64,000 bases of DNA from Rhodocyclaceae bacterium (GTDB lineage Bacteria > Pseudomonadota > Gammaproteobacteria > Burkholderiales > Rhodocyclaceae): assembly GCA_018883265.1 (NCBI GenBank), contig VEQK01000001.1, positions 1 to 64,000 of the forward strand, written 5' to 3'. The position numbers and the translations under genes are program-made. Below are positions 35,355-43,706 of the stretch, in pieces (the first letter of the stretch is position 1; every line of letters begins with the position of its first letter). Under the pieces are notes generated by a model, which searched no databases, was not told the origin of the DNA, and was given only the letters and a program-made list of their open reading frames with translations.

Positions 35355-36218
35355 ATGCAGCTATGGCTCGTGCGCGATGCCCAGACACCGGTTCAGCAAA
35401 TTGAGCTGACGCCCTGGCGCATCTTCAAGTGGCTGTGCGTCAGTACGCTATTGCTGGCGATGCTTAACCTCCTGGCCAACGGCCTTTTGGTAGCTCTGGG
35501 ATTAGACGATAGTGCGCAAAAGCAGGCCCTGTCGGAGGCGCAGTATGAACGCAAGCTCATTGAGCTTGAGGCGCAGTTGGCCGAGATGAATGCACGTCTC
35601 AAAGGGATGGATGCGACACGCCAACAAATGATTCAGGACCAACCACTATCCCCGGGTGGGATCATTGCGCCCGCAGCGACCCCTGTACCGGTTGCGCCTA
35701 CGCCGGGTGGCCAGGGTGGGCCGATGTTAAGCCAGACGGTTTTGCCGCCCGATCGTTCATTTGCAACGCGCATCCACCAGCTTGAACTGGCAACGCTGAA
35801 TGTCAAAGTCCGTTCCGAACAAGTGTCGGAACAGATGCAGGTCTTACAGGAATACAGGTTAGCCTCACCGACAGGTTATCCATTGCCTTATCAGGCCATA
35901 ATGACCAGCGCACCGGGATTCCGCATGGATCCGCTCACCGGTCAGAATAGCTGGCATGCCGGCACCGATTATGGGGCATATCCGGGAACCCCGATTTTGG
36001 CGACGGGTGATGGTTATGTGGTTCGCGCCGATTGGGATGATGAATTCGGCAATGTGGTGGAGATTTCACATCCAGGCGTCAATATGGTGACGCGTTATGC
36101 GCACGCCCAGGAAATTTACGTCAAGATGGGGCAGCGTGTGAGCAAAGGCGAAGCGATTGCGAGTGTTGGGTCTACCGGCCGTTCAACCGGACCCCACTTG
36201 CACTATGAAGTGCGTTAG
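35355..36218 (+). CDS. M23 family (LytM-type) metallopeptidase, membrane-anchored
   Basis: A 287-residue protein with an N-terminal cytoplasmic segment, one membrane helix (~25-48), a coiled-coil stretch (~65-95, EAQYERKLIELEAQLAEMNARL), a proline linker and a LytM/M23 peptidase domain. Zinc ligands are in SWHAGTDYGAYPG (His and Asp) and in the final HLHYEV motif. It cuts peptide cross-links in peptidoglycan, which would open space for the secretion machine. It directly follows gspF by two bases. The protein stops right after HLHYEVR, while most family members carry ~15 more residues; activity is still plausible. It converges with gspN. Confidence 0.88.
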   Translation: MQLWLVRDAQTPVQQIELTPWRIFKWLCVSTLLLAMLNLLANGLLVALGLDDSAQKQALSEAQYERKLIELEAQLAEMNARLKGMDATRQQMIQDQPLSPGGIIAPAATPVPVAPTPGGQGGPMLSQTVLPPDRSFATRIHQLELATLNVKVRSEQVSEQMQVLQEYRLASPTGYPLPYQAIMTSAPGFRMDPLTGQNSWHAGTDYGAYPGTPILATGDGYVVRADWDDEFGNVVEISHPGVNMVTRYAHAQEIYVKMGQRVSKGEAIASVGSTGRSTGPHLHYEVR

Positions 36219-36221
36219 AAA

Positions 36222-36242
36222 CCTGCGCGCCAGCAGGCGTGT
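36222..36242. terminator. Possible weak hairpin between the converging secretion operons
   Basis: CCTGC and GCAGG are separated by GCGCCA, followed on the plus strand by CGTGTTTAAAAG. It lies between the M23 peptidase and gspN stops, where a bidirectional terminator would be expected. The stem is only five bases and the T tract poor, so this is a weak call. Confidence 0.3.
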
Positions 36243-37022
36243 TTAAAAGACCAGGCGGTAGGAATCGCCCTGGCGTTTGCCGATGAGATTGAGTAGCCCG
36301 GTGAGCGCTTCTTTCATTTCCGGAGTCGCGCTGGCTTCGCCCTGGCCGGTTGCACTGTGTCGGCTCAATGTGCCATGCGCTTGAAGTAGCAAGGGCCCTT
36401 TGCTGGTGTTCAGCGTGTAATTCACGCCCTCTTTGTTGAGTTCAGCCTGTACATCATAGCTTCCGAGCGGTTGAATTTGGCTGATGGGGCTAATCAGCTC
36501 ATTGAGGCTGACCCGAATATTGCCAGCAGCATTGTCATCCTGAAAAACCAGATCGTTCCAGCGCGCACCGAGTTGTCCGCGCGGGTGCAGTAGTGTCCAC
36601 GGGGCGCCCAGAACCTCAAGTATTTCGGCGGGTAGCTGGGCTTCGTTATCCTCGATCCGAATTTCCCCGGGTTTGACATCTATTCGCAAGGGTTTGATCA
36701 AAGCGGGAGTCTGGATGGCGATTTGGCAGCCCGGGCTGAAGATCTGGCACGACACGTTCCAGTGAAGACGTTCGGTGACAGCAAGCGCAGGGCGGCAACC
36801 TTTGCCATCAATGCTCGGCTCAGAAAAACCCACGGCGGCACTGCCTTGCCAGATGCTTCCGGCAGGGCTCTCGATGAGGACTTTACACTGGGTTTGTGCG
36901 CCAACCGAGGAGAACAGCCAGCGCGCCGGTAGCTGCCATAAAAGGACACCGAGTCCGACAATGAGGGCGCCCCCCCAGAAAATCCACTGGGGTATGCCAG
37001 GAGTGTTGAGTCGCAACGTCAT
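36243..37022 (-). CDS. gspN: T2SS protein GspN
   Basis: The listed ORF starts at 37121, but the ATG at 37022 overlaps the gspM stop as ATGA and opens a 259-residue protein (MTLRLNTPGIPQWIFWGGALIVGLGVLLWQLPARWLF) with an N-terminal membrane anchor. The periplasmic part matches GspN/T2SSN: GARWNDLVF and repeated beta-strand blocks such as AELNKEGVNYTLNTSKGPLLLQAHGTLS. GspN is a non-essential T2SS component that is present mostly in proteobacteria with this operon order. It is the last gene of gspGHIJKLMN. Confidence 0.85.
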   Translation of the reverse strand: MTLRLNTPGIPQWIFWGGALIVGLGVLLWQLPARWLFSSVGAQTQCKVLIESPAGSIWQGSAAVGFSEPSIDGKGCRPALAVTERLHWNVSCQIFSPGCQIAIQTPALIKPLRIDVKPGEIRIEDNEAQLPAEILEVLGAPWTLLHPRGQLGARWNDLVFQDDNAAGNIRVSLNELISPISQIQPLGSYDVQAELNKEGVNYTLNTSKGPLLLQAHGTLSRHSATGQGEASATPEMKEALTGLLNLIGKRQGDSYRLVF

Positions 37023-37681
37023 GGTGCTAGCGCCTGGCTCTGTTGGAGCGTGCCACGAACCGAAACGGTCTCTGGTTGATCCATGGCCTTCAGGGTGAGT
37101 TGCGTTGGATAAACCTGCCAACGGTGGGCGATTTCATCGAGAAAATCGACCCACTGTCCGAAGGCCGCCTGATCCACCTGGATTTCGATGCCAACACCGC
37201 TGTCCAGATTGAGACGCAGGATGTTGGGAACGATGCCACGGTTTTGCAGAATTACCCGCATGGTTTCAAGATCATTGTCAGTCAACACAGGAACGGAAGA
37301 TGAAGTGTTGACGGTGTTTTTACTATCGTGAATGAGGGATTCGATGGCATTGAGCTGTGCCGCTTTGAGTGCCAAGCTGCTGGCAAGCGCCGAGATCTGA
37401 AGATTGACCGCCAGAAGTAGGGCAACGGCAAGGATGGGGGCAATCACGGTCAACGCTAACTTCTGACCGTGTTGTTGCAGCCAGACACGCAAGTCGCTCA
37501 GGGTCATTGTCCGTTCGCGGCGGATTAGCTGACGCAGGCGATGAAACGCGCTGGCGACAGACGCCTTGACCGACTTCATGTCAACCTGCTGGGTACGCGC
37601 GCGCTGTAAAGCCGCGGCACCATGTTTTGCCCATTCGAGCAGCTGATTTCGATACGCAGCCAATCGTTGCCGATAGTTCAT
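37019..37681 (-). CDS. gspM: T2SS inner-membrane protein GspM
   Basis: A 220-residue protein with an N-terminal cytoplasmic ~75 residues, a membrane helix (ALTVIAPILAVALLLAVNLQ) and a C-terminal ferredoxin-like domain (VLTDNDLETMRVILQNRGIVPNIL...). GspM binds GspL and helps assemble the platform. The cytoplasmic part is longer than usual (typical GspM ~165 residues) and rich in Arg and Gln. It overlaps gspL by four bases (ATGA), and its own TGA overlaps gspN. An alternative start nearer the membrane helix (MTLSDLRVWLQQ) would give a normal length and cannot be excluded. Confidence 0.87.
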   Translation of the reverse strand: MNYRQRLAAYRNQLLEWAKHGAAALQRARTQQVDMKSVKASVASAFHRLRQLIRRERTMTLSDLRVWLQQHGQKLALTVIAPILAVALLLAVNLQISALASSLALKAAQLNAIESLIHDSKNTVNTSSSVPVLTDNDLETMRVILQNRGIVPNILRLNLDSGVGIEIQVDQAAFGQWVDFLDEIAHRWQVYPTQLTLKAMDQPETVSVRGTLQQSQALAP

Positions 37682-38946
37682 GGGCGTGTTCCTTCGCCCA
37701 TCAGGCCGGCATAGGGTAGAAGCTGGTATTCGTTTCGCCCCAGCGAAATAACCGCCATATCCAGCGCGCGCGCGTGCCGTTCCAGCTTGGCAGGATCAGG
37801 CACCCCTTTCATGTTACGAAGTGTGAAGCGCAACCCATCCGTCTGATAAGTCACACTCTCGAGTAGGCCGCTCGGGTAGTTGCTGAGTAGCAACTGAAGT
37901 TTGCCAGCCATCGGTACGAAATCACCCGGTGTGTCTTTCCCGAGAATGTGCATTTTGGCGGCCGCCTGTTTGATGAAAGCGGGCAAAACGGGTTGGTTGG
38001 CAGCGATGGGGTTGAGCAGGTGCTGACGGGCTGTTTCTTCAGTGGTTTTTTGCCAACGCCAGTTGCTGATACCAAGGACGCCAAGGTAAATAGCGCTGCC
38101 AGCCAGATAAACGGCGCAACTAAGGGCGGCCAGTTGAAAGGGTTTGCGCCAAAGACCCCATTCAATTTTGGGCTGCCAGCGTACGCGTTTTTGAGTGCGT
38201 GTTTTTTTAGGTTGCGCCACAGGCTTCAGGATCAGGTTGATCCTGGTCTTTTCTTTCAGCCAGGCGCAGGCGCGTGGCGCAACCCATGGCCACTCGAAAT
38301 GCTGTTGCTGCGTGTCTGCCGCCTCCTGAGCCAGCGAATTGTCGAGGCTGTCTTGAAGTTCGATCCAGCCAGCCCCCCAGTCATAACCATCTCGGGTAGA
38401 TACCAGCATAAAGCGCTCGACCTGATTGAGCAGAAAAGTCCGCCTCGCGCCTTCCGCCTGGGGGTTGTCGAGCAGCAGGCAGTCGGGAATCATGCTGATA
38501 CTCCGCACAGGCAACGGAGATAGTTGATCGGCAAGCCACTCCATCCATGAGTCGCTGGTCACCGCGATGGTGCGATTGATCGCAGCCGCGCCCGCCTGCG
38601 GGAGTAACACCTGATAACGTAGTGGCGTACGCTGGTCGATCAGATAAGGTTCGGCCAGAGTGGGCAACAGCGCTTCGAGTTTTTTTCCGCTGATAAGCGG
38701 AACACGCGTGTGTATCAGTCGCACATCGATCGTGGGGAGCAAAACCAGGGCTTCATCGGCAAAGGGAATGCCGGAAATAGGGCCAACCCCTGATTCCTGA
38801 ACGCGGAGATCACTCCCGTAGGCCGAGTGTTCAACGAGACACCAGTGAAAGTTGTCGGTTGGCGGTACCAGATCAATATCGCTTGCCCCCGCTTGTTGAA
38901 ATAACCGCGGGTTAACCGGACATTGGATTAGCAGCAGACGGCTCAT
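37678..38946 (-). CDS. gspL: T2SS inner-membrane protein GspL
   Basis: A 422-residue protein with a cytoplasmic actin-like domain in the first ~260 residues (GKKLEALLPTLAEPYLIDQ), which binds the GspE ATPase. A membrane helix near residue 275-295 (LAALSCAVYLAGSAIYLGVLG) and a periplasmic ferredoxin-like domain follow. It is a typical type II platform component. Start and stop both overlap neighbours by four bases (ATGA), so it is tightly coupled to gspK and gspM. Sequence divergence is normal for this family. Confidence 0.88.
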   Translation of the reverse strand: MSRLLLIQCPVNPRLFQQAGASDIDLVPPTDNFHWCLVEHSAYGSDLRVQESGVGPISGIPFADEALVLLPTIDVRLIHTRVPLISGKKLEALLPTLAEPYLIDQRTPLRYQVLLPQAGAAAINRTIAVTSDSWMEWLADQLSPLPVRSISMIPDCLLLDNPQAEGARRTFLLNQVERFMLVSTRDGYDWGAGWIELQDSLDNSLAQEAADTQQQHFEWPWVAPRACAWLKEKTRINLILKPVAQPKKTRTQKRVRWQPKIEWGLWRKPFQLAALSCAVYLAGSAIYLGVLGISNWRWQKTTEETARQHLLNPIAANQPVLPAFIKQAAAKMHILGKDTPGDFVPMAGKLQLLLSNYPSGLLESVTYQTDGLRFTLRNMKGVPDPAKLERHARALDMAVISLGRNEYQLLPYAGLMGEGTRP

Positions 38947-39908
38947 TCTTTGAGGGTGCTATAAAAGCGGGTGCTGATGATTTGTGTGAGGGAGTTTGAT
39001 AGACCGGTTGCTGTCTGCCCTGAACTCCCGGCAGCAGCGCGGCGCACGATGGATTGTCCCACATACAGGGCTTCGCCAAAGCGGACTTCCGAGCGGGCGA
39101 TAAAAAAACCGGTTTTTACATCGATCAGCGGATTTTCGCCGGTTTGGCTGACGCCGATACGCGTCAGCAGGTTTCGAGCATCCAGGGTCGATTTCAAGGG
39201 GGCCTGGAGGCGGCCGCTGATAAATGCACTCGCCTGACTGGTACTCATGCCCTGAAAGAGGGCGCGGAGCACATCTGTGCCGGCCGTATTGATGTTCACA
39301 GGGGTGCTTTCAGGTAAGGCGGTGATGGCGCCTCTGAGGCGCTGCAGGGCATACTCGTTAAATCCGTTAAACCCCGACAGGTCGTTGATGTCCCTGAATC
39401 GGTAACCTGATTTGGCCAGGTAATTGGCGACTTGCACACCCAGCGTTCGATCAAGACCCGAGTTTTCAAGCAAGCGTTGAAATACAGCCAGTGCCTGCGT
39501 GTTGGTTGTGCTGTTAGTGTCTACCAGGCTGTTCAGGTTGAAGCGGCTTTGGGCATCGATCACCTGACCGACCAGTGAGACATGACGAATTTCCTGAGGG
39601 ATGTCGACGCCACGCAGAAAATCGGCAATTTTGGTGTCGGCCAGAGGGATAGACCATGGCTCACCCAGATGATCGGTCGACGTTGCGCGACTATCTTCGG
39701 CCAAGACAAATCGCGCAAAATCGGTCGCGGCGATATGTAACCATTCGGCTTGGCGGCGATCACGTTGATATTCGAGTTGTCGAATGGATAAATGTTGCTG
39801 CCAGATCAGGCTTGACAGAATAATCGTTGCCAAGACCATGACGATCAAGGCAGTGAGCGTGGCAGAGCCGCGCTGAGACGAACCCCGGCCATGTAAAAGC
39901 CGGCTCAT
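38943..39908 (-). CDS. gspK: T2SS minor pseudopilin GspK
   Basis: The listed ORF starts at 39980, but the ATG at 39908 overlaps the gspJ stop (ATGA) and gives a prepilin-type N-terminus (SSQRGSATLTALIVMVLATIILSSLIW) and 321 residues. The cleavable leader ends at RG, with the hydrophobic helix behind it. The large periplasmic domain contains the GspK alpha-domain with FNLNSLVDTNS and the SAM-like helices NYLAKSGYRFRDINDLSGFNGF. GspK caps the tip of the pseudopilus with GspI and GspJ. Confidence 0.9.
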   Translation of the reverse strand: MSRLLHGRGSSQRGSATLTALIVMVLATIILSSLIWQQHLSIRQLEYQRDRRQAEWLHIAATDFARFVLAEDSRATSTDHLGEPWSIPLADTKIADFLRGVDIPQEIRHVSLVGQVIDAQSRFNLNSLVDTNSTTNTQALAVFQRLLENSGLDRTLGVQVANYLAKSGYRFRDINDLSGFNGFNEYALQRLRGAITALPESTPVNINTAGTDVLRALFQGMSTSQASAFISGRLQAPLKSTLDARNLLTRIGVSQTGENPLIDVKTGFFIARSEVRFGEALYVGQSIVRRAAAGSSGQTATGLSNSLTQIISTRFYSTLKE

Positions 39909-40513
39909 CGAAACCCTCCGGCAAGGCACGTCCGGGTTACGGGCTGCTCGTTGCCGCCCTGATTGGCCGCAAGAAACCACAGCACCCGAAGACCTTTAAC
40001 GGGGAATGTCTTGTTGGGGGCGTCAGAGAGAACCGTCACGTCCTGCCGCACGATCTGCGGGCCAATCAGTTGCAGATCGACCTGGCTATATCCCGCGTCC
40101 GGGGAGGTGGTAACAGATCGCCAGGCCTCTAGCGCTTTTTCCTTGTTTGGGAAACCCGGGGAGAGAGCTCGGTATAGGCCATCAGCTTGGCTGCGATAAC
40201 CGATGACTTGCCAGGCAGGAATGCCGCTGGCGGTATCGTGGCGTAGCCACCAGATACTGCGCGTGCCCAGCGCAACAGGTTGACCGACGGCATCGTCAAC
40301 CACCATGGCTAAGCAATCACGATCAAGCAGGGTTAACGCATAGTGCAGGTCGCGCTGCTGATTGGCATGGCTTTCCAGACGTTCCTTGCCCCGAACCAGG
40401 CCATCCAGCCCGCGCCAAGCCATAAGCCCAATAATGCCCATGATGACCAGCGCTATCATCATCTCGATGAGGGTAAAACCTTTCATGCGTGAACCCCGGG
40501 TTCGCGCGCACAT
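39905..40513 (-). CDS. gspJ: T2SS minor pseudopilin GspJ
   Basis: A 202-residue prepilin-like protein. The leader ends in Gly before FTLIEMMIALVIMGIIGLMAW, the usual cleavage by the prepilin peptidase, followed by the hydrophobic helix and a beta-rich body (YALTLLDRDCLAMVVDDAVG). The start at 40513 shares one base with the gspI stop (TGATG). An internal ATG (MKGFTLIE at 40486) is an alternative and would give a shorter leader. GspJ packs with GspI and GspK at the pseudopilus tip. Confidence 0.9.
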   Translation of the reverse strand: MCARTRGSRMKGFTLIEMMIALVIMGIIGLMAWRGLDGLVRGKERLESHANQQRDLHYALTLLDRDCLAMVVDDAVGQPVALGTRSIWWLRHDTASGIPAWQVIGYRSQADGLYRALSPGFPNKEKALEAWRSVTTSPDAGYSQVDLQLIGPQIVRQDVTVLSDAPNKTFPVKGLRVLWFLAANQGGNEQPVTRTCLAGGFR

Positions 40514-40920
40514 CAGAAGTTTCCGCCCCGGATGTTGGGCAGTAGTGCCGTGAGCCAGGCAAGCTTGGTTCGACTTTCGGTAGGCGCACCGTCATCCATG
40601 TACACCGTGATATCGATGCGCTTGAAATTGGGGTTGGCGCTGTTGGAAACCTTTTGCTCGCAAATGAGCGCAACGTGGCCTTGTTGGCAAGGTATGGTGC
40701 GTGTACCTACTTCCGGCCATGAATTCTGCATATACATCTGATTCAATGTATTGTCCGCACTGATTAATGCCAGACTACGAACCGAAACCGCCTGCTGGGT
40801 ATCGGTGTCACTGCTTAATGCACGCATTGCGGAAATCAACACGATTGCCAGAATGGCCATGCCTACCAGCACTTCAATCAGTGCTATGCCGCGCTGGCGA
40901 TGCGCACTTGACCCCTGCAT
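40513..40920 (-). CDS. gspI: T2SS minor pseudopilin GspI
   Basis: A 135-residue prepilin-like protein with leader HRQRG followed by IALIEVLVGMAILAIVLISAM (cleavage after Gly, Glu at mature position 5). The short body contains SADNTLNQMYMQNSWPEVG, a conserved GspI-type segment. It nucleates the minor pseudopilin complex. Its start shares one base with the gspH stop and its stop one base with gspJ. Length agrees with the family (~125-140). Confidence 0.9.
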   Translation of the reverse strand: MQGSSAHRQRGIALIEVLVGMAILAIVLISAMRALSSDTDTQQAVSVRSLALISADNTLNQMYMQNSWPEVGTRTIPCQQGHVALICEQKVSNSANPNFKRIDITVYMDDGAPTESRTKLAWLTALLPNIRGGNF

Positions 40921-41360
40921 TACCGGAGTTCCAGGCGGAAACGCCCAAAACGATCCCGCTGAATCTGCGCTGTGCGATCGTCATAGATGAATGTCAGAAT
41001 TTTGGTCTCCGGGTAGCTATCATCGCCGAGTCGCAATTCCTGTGGATTTACTTTGAGAGGGATCTCCCAGGCAGTCGGCGCAAAGGCTTGCGGCTGGCTA
41101 AGCAGTTGCACATTTTCAAATCGATCCCGTCGAAAAAAACGCCAGCCTGACTGATCGACCACCGCCCAAACGGGAGTGCCTCGGCTTACGGCTTCATCCT
41201 GGGCAAAATTGAGCGTCGTAGTCAGCTGCTCCAACCGCGATTTCCACTGCTGGCCTTCGCGGTTGGGGAGTGCCAGGCTGGCCAGACTGGCAAGCATGGC
41301 GACAATGACGATAACAACCAGAAGCTCAATGAGCGTAAAGCCCCTGCATTTTCTGTGCAA
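40920..41360 (-). CDS. gspH: T2SS minor pseudopilin GspH
   Basis: A 146-residue protein with the prepilin leader MHRKCRG followed by FTLIELLVVIVIVAMLASLAS. The body has the GspH pattern: LTTTLNFAQDEAVSRGTPVWAVVDQSGWRFF, then the beta-hairpin ending ILTFIYDDRTAQIQRDRFGR. GspH joins the tip complex to the GspG filament. It starts six bases after the gspG stop and its own stop overlaps the gspI start. Confidence 0.9.
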   Translation of the reverse strand: MHRKCRGFTLIELLVVIVIVAMLASLASLALPNREGQQWKSRLEQLTTTLNFAQDEAVSRGTPVWAVVDQSGWRFFRRDRFENVQLLSQPQAFAPTAWEIPLKVNPQELRLGDDSYPETKILTFIYDDRTAQIQRDRFGRFRLELR

Positions 41361-41366
41361 GCGGGA

Positions 41367-41825
41367 TTACCAGTTACCGATATCGCTGTCGTTTTCAGCA
41401 CCGCCGGGCTTGCCGTCGGCCCCTAGGCTGTAGACATCGATTTCGTTGTTATGCGTGCCCGGATTGGCATACTGGTAAGGTTTTCCCCAGGGGTCCTGCG
41501 GCAGCTTGTCCAGGTAACCGCCTATTTTCCAGTTCATCGGCATCGGGTCAGACGAGGGTTTTTGCACCAGGGCATTCAGGCCCTGTTCAGTGGTGGGGTA
41601 GCGCCCGGAGTCCAGTTTGTAGAGCTTAAGCGCTTGAACCAGCGTGGCGACATCATGCTTGGCAGATACGACACGAGCCTCATCAGGACGACCCATAATG
41701 CGCGGTACAACGAGCGTAGCCAGAATGCCGATGATCACAATGACAACCATGATCTCGATCAGCGTAAAGCCTTTTTGCCGGCGAATGGATTTGTTGCTAG
41801 GAGCCAATTTTTTGCAAGAAAACAT
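41367..41825 (-). CDS. gspG: T2SS major pseudopilin GspG
   Basis: A 152-residue major pseudopilin. The prepilin leader ends in RRQKG before FTLIEIMVVIVIIGILATLVVP, and the C-terminal body carries the calcium-binding loop typical of GspG (DVYSLGADGKPGGAENDSDIGNW). The segment YKLDSGRYPTTEQGLNAL is diagnostic. It is first in gspGHIJKLMN, read away from the C45-like lipoprotein gene. The leader is longer than average (18 residues before the cleavage Gly). No prepilin peptidase gene (gspO) is in the window. Confidence 0.94.
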   Translation of the reverse strand: MFSCKKLAPSNKSIRRQKGFTLIEIMVVIVIIGILATLVVPRIMGRPDEARVVSAKHDVATLVQALKLYKLDSGRYPTTEQGLNALVQKPSSDPMPMNWKIGGYLDKLPQDPWGKPYQYANPGTHNNEIDVYSLGADGKPGGAENDSDIGNW

Positions 41826-42071
41826 ATGGGTAACCTTAAAGTAATTGTGCTGATTTTAACCAAAACAATGGGAAATTATAAATAAATCTTGAAGTAAGGA
41901 TGCACTCCAAATCCATGAATCAAACCGCGAGCATATGACCCTTGAAGCAGCCTTATTGCTACATCGTGACCGACTACGGTTCTTCGGTGTGCGCCCGATA
42001 CTTTGCTTCCAGTCCAGAAGACGATTCGGCGTATAGTGTTGCAAATAAGTTAATAAATCAGGAAGCCAAGC

Positions 42072-43505
42072 ATGAAACGCAAACCTACCCTAATTCTTCC
42101 GGTGCTTGTCGCAACAATCTCTGCCATTGTGATCGGCTGCGGTGGTGGCAGCAGCAGTCATTCATCAAATCCAGTAACCATTCAGAAAGCCAACGGCTAT
42201 TACAACGTAACGCTGGACTATGCGAATACAACGCATCGTGAGATGGGGCGGCAATTGGCTTTAGCAATAAATAATGCCATGCCGGACTATGCCAAAACGG
42301 TGGATGAAGCCTTGGCCATTCAAATGGCCTATCTAGAGCTGGCGCCAATCCAACCGCCACTGAAGTTTGAGGATATCGTGAAGCGTGCCAAGGCGCTTTA
42401 CGACAATCCGGCGTTCTATCGTGATTACAAAGATGAAATCGAGGGGATGCAGACGGTTTTCAATTCGGACGTTGACAAGTTTGGTGACGGCATTTTGTCT
42501 AAAAATGAACTGCTAGTGTTTCAACTCTTTCCGGATGTGATGCGTCCCTATTCATGTTCAGCCTCGGCAGCATTTGGTAATGCAAGTGCGAGCGGTAAGA
42601 CAATTCTGGGGCGTAACCTGGACTGGGTATCTGACCTAGATGAGAGCGCCGCAAAGTTGCACTCGTTGACAGCCTTCAAGAACGGTAGCAAAACTGTCGC
42701 CAATTTCGGTATCTTGGGCCAGCTTGCCGGTGTGAGTATATTCAACACATCCCGGGTATTCGGCGCTATTCTTGACGCGGATCTTGGGGTGCCCTACCCG
42801 ACAACCGCCGAACTGGCGAGCAGGCGTTCTTATATTTTTGATTTGAGGTATGCGCTCGAAAACTTCAGCACGCTCAATGGCGTATCAAATTTCATGGGCG
42901 ATTCAAACCATCTCTATGCATATAACCATCTTGTTTTTGTTGCGGACCAGACATCAGCGGGTGCGCTAGAGAATCAAGTCAACAACCCTACGGGCTTCAC
43001 CGGAAACAGGCGTCTCAGGACAGATACGTCGACGTTGCAGCCGTTGCCGGGGGATCAAACCTGGGGAATCCTCGGTGCGTTTGCGACAGTCAATGATTAC
43101 CGTTTAGTGGGCAATTTCTTTACGGATCAACGCTACAACACGAGTCGATGGACGTCCTACAAGAGCAAATATGCGGGCGTTTTGACGGGGCAGAAAGTGG
43201 ATGTCAATACCATGAAAGCAATTGCAGGTTATCCCGCAGGCACGGGTGAAATGGACCAGGGTGCGATCTTCGTATCGGAGCCCCCCAAGCTAATTTCACC
43301 GAATGCCACGTACATCCCCTATTCAGTACCTGGCGCGACTGGTAATGAAGAGGTGCCACCCTACACGACAATCCAGTCAATCATAGTCGATATGGCGACC
43401 ATGGAATTTTGGGCACATTTCGTGCCACCCAAGAGCAGCGTAACTTCGGGGGTTTACCCCCCTAGGGAAGCCACCTATCAGAAGATTCCCAACCCAATCT
43501 ACTGA
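42072..43505 (+). CDS. C45-like acyltransferase / amidohydrolase-type lipoprotein
   Basis: A 477-residue exported protein. The lipoprotein signal ends at Cys23 (IVIGCGGGSSSHS), with a Gly/Ser linker after it. The body looks like the C45/phospholipase B-like Ntn hydrolases: NGYYNVTLDYANTTHREMGRQLA near the N-terminus and the likely nucleophile Cys162 in the block YSCSASAAFGNASASGKTILGRNLDW. In this fold the Cys is exposed by self-cleavage and acts on amides or acyl esters. Processing would leave the lipid anchor on a separate chain. It is a single gene read away from gspG. The substrate is unknown; the family call is moderately firm. Confidence 0.75.
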   Translation: MKRKPTLILPVLVATISAIVIGCGGGSSSHSSNPVTIQKANGYYNVTLDYANTTHREMGRQLALAINNAMPDYAKTVDEALAIQMAYLELAPIQPPLKFEDIVKRAKALYDNPAFYRDYKDEIEGMQTVFNSDVDKFGDGILSKNELLVFQLFPDVMRPYSCSASAAFGNASASGKTILGRNLDWVSDLDESAAKLHSLTAFKNGSKTVANFGILGQLAGVSIFNTSRVFGAILDADLGVPYPTTAELASRRSYIFDLRYALENFSTLNGVSNFMGDSNHLYAYNHLVFVADQTSAGALENQVNNPTGFTGNRRLRTDTSTLQPLPGDQTWGILGAFATVNDYRLVGNFFTDQRYNTSRWTSYKSKYAGVLTGQKVDVNTMKAIAGYPAGTGEMDQGAIFVSEPPKLISPNATYIPYSVPGATGNEEVPPYTTIQSIIVDMATMEFWAHFVPPKSSVTSGVYPPREATYQKIPNPIY

Positions 43506-43612
43506 TTTTTGGCGATGTCCTACGAGCGGCTTCTGCTTATCCAGGCGCAAGGAATTGGTGATGCCCGGCAATTCACCAGGATACTTGCGAGAATCCGTCG
43601 TGATTTTGATAT

Positions 43613-43630
43613 CGGTCAAGAAACGGTCAG
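43613..43630 (+). repeat. CGGTCA direct repeat upstream of ppk2
   Basis: CGGTCA occurs at 43613 and 43624, an 11-base period, 77 bases before the ppk2 start. The spacing equals that of the PhoB box, but the half-site is CGGTCA instead of CTGTCA, and no good -10 follows at the expected distance. A weak candidate regulatory site only. Confidence 0.3.
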
Positions 43631-43706
43631 TTATTCAGTGCCCCGGTTCTTGAGCTCGATGGCCTGTAGGGGTAGGCTTAAACATTAAGTCTACCCTTGA
43701 GCAACT

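Noticed and set aside
35355-36218. M23 peptidase as a truncated pseudogene
   Set aside because: It stops soon after HLHYEVR, earlier than usual, but both zinc-ligand motifs are complete and no in-frame continuation resembling the family is found after the stop.
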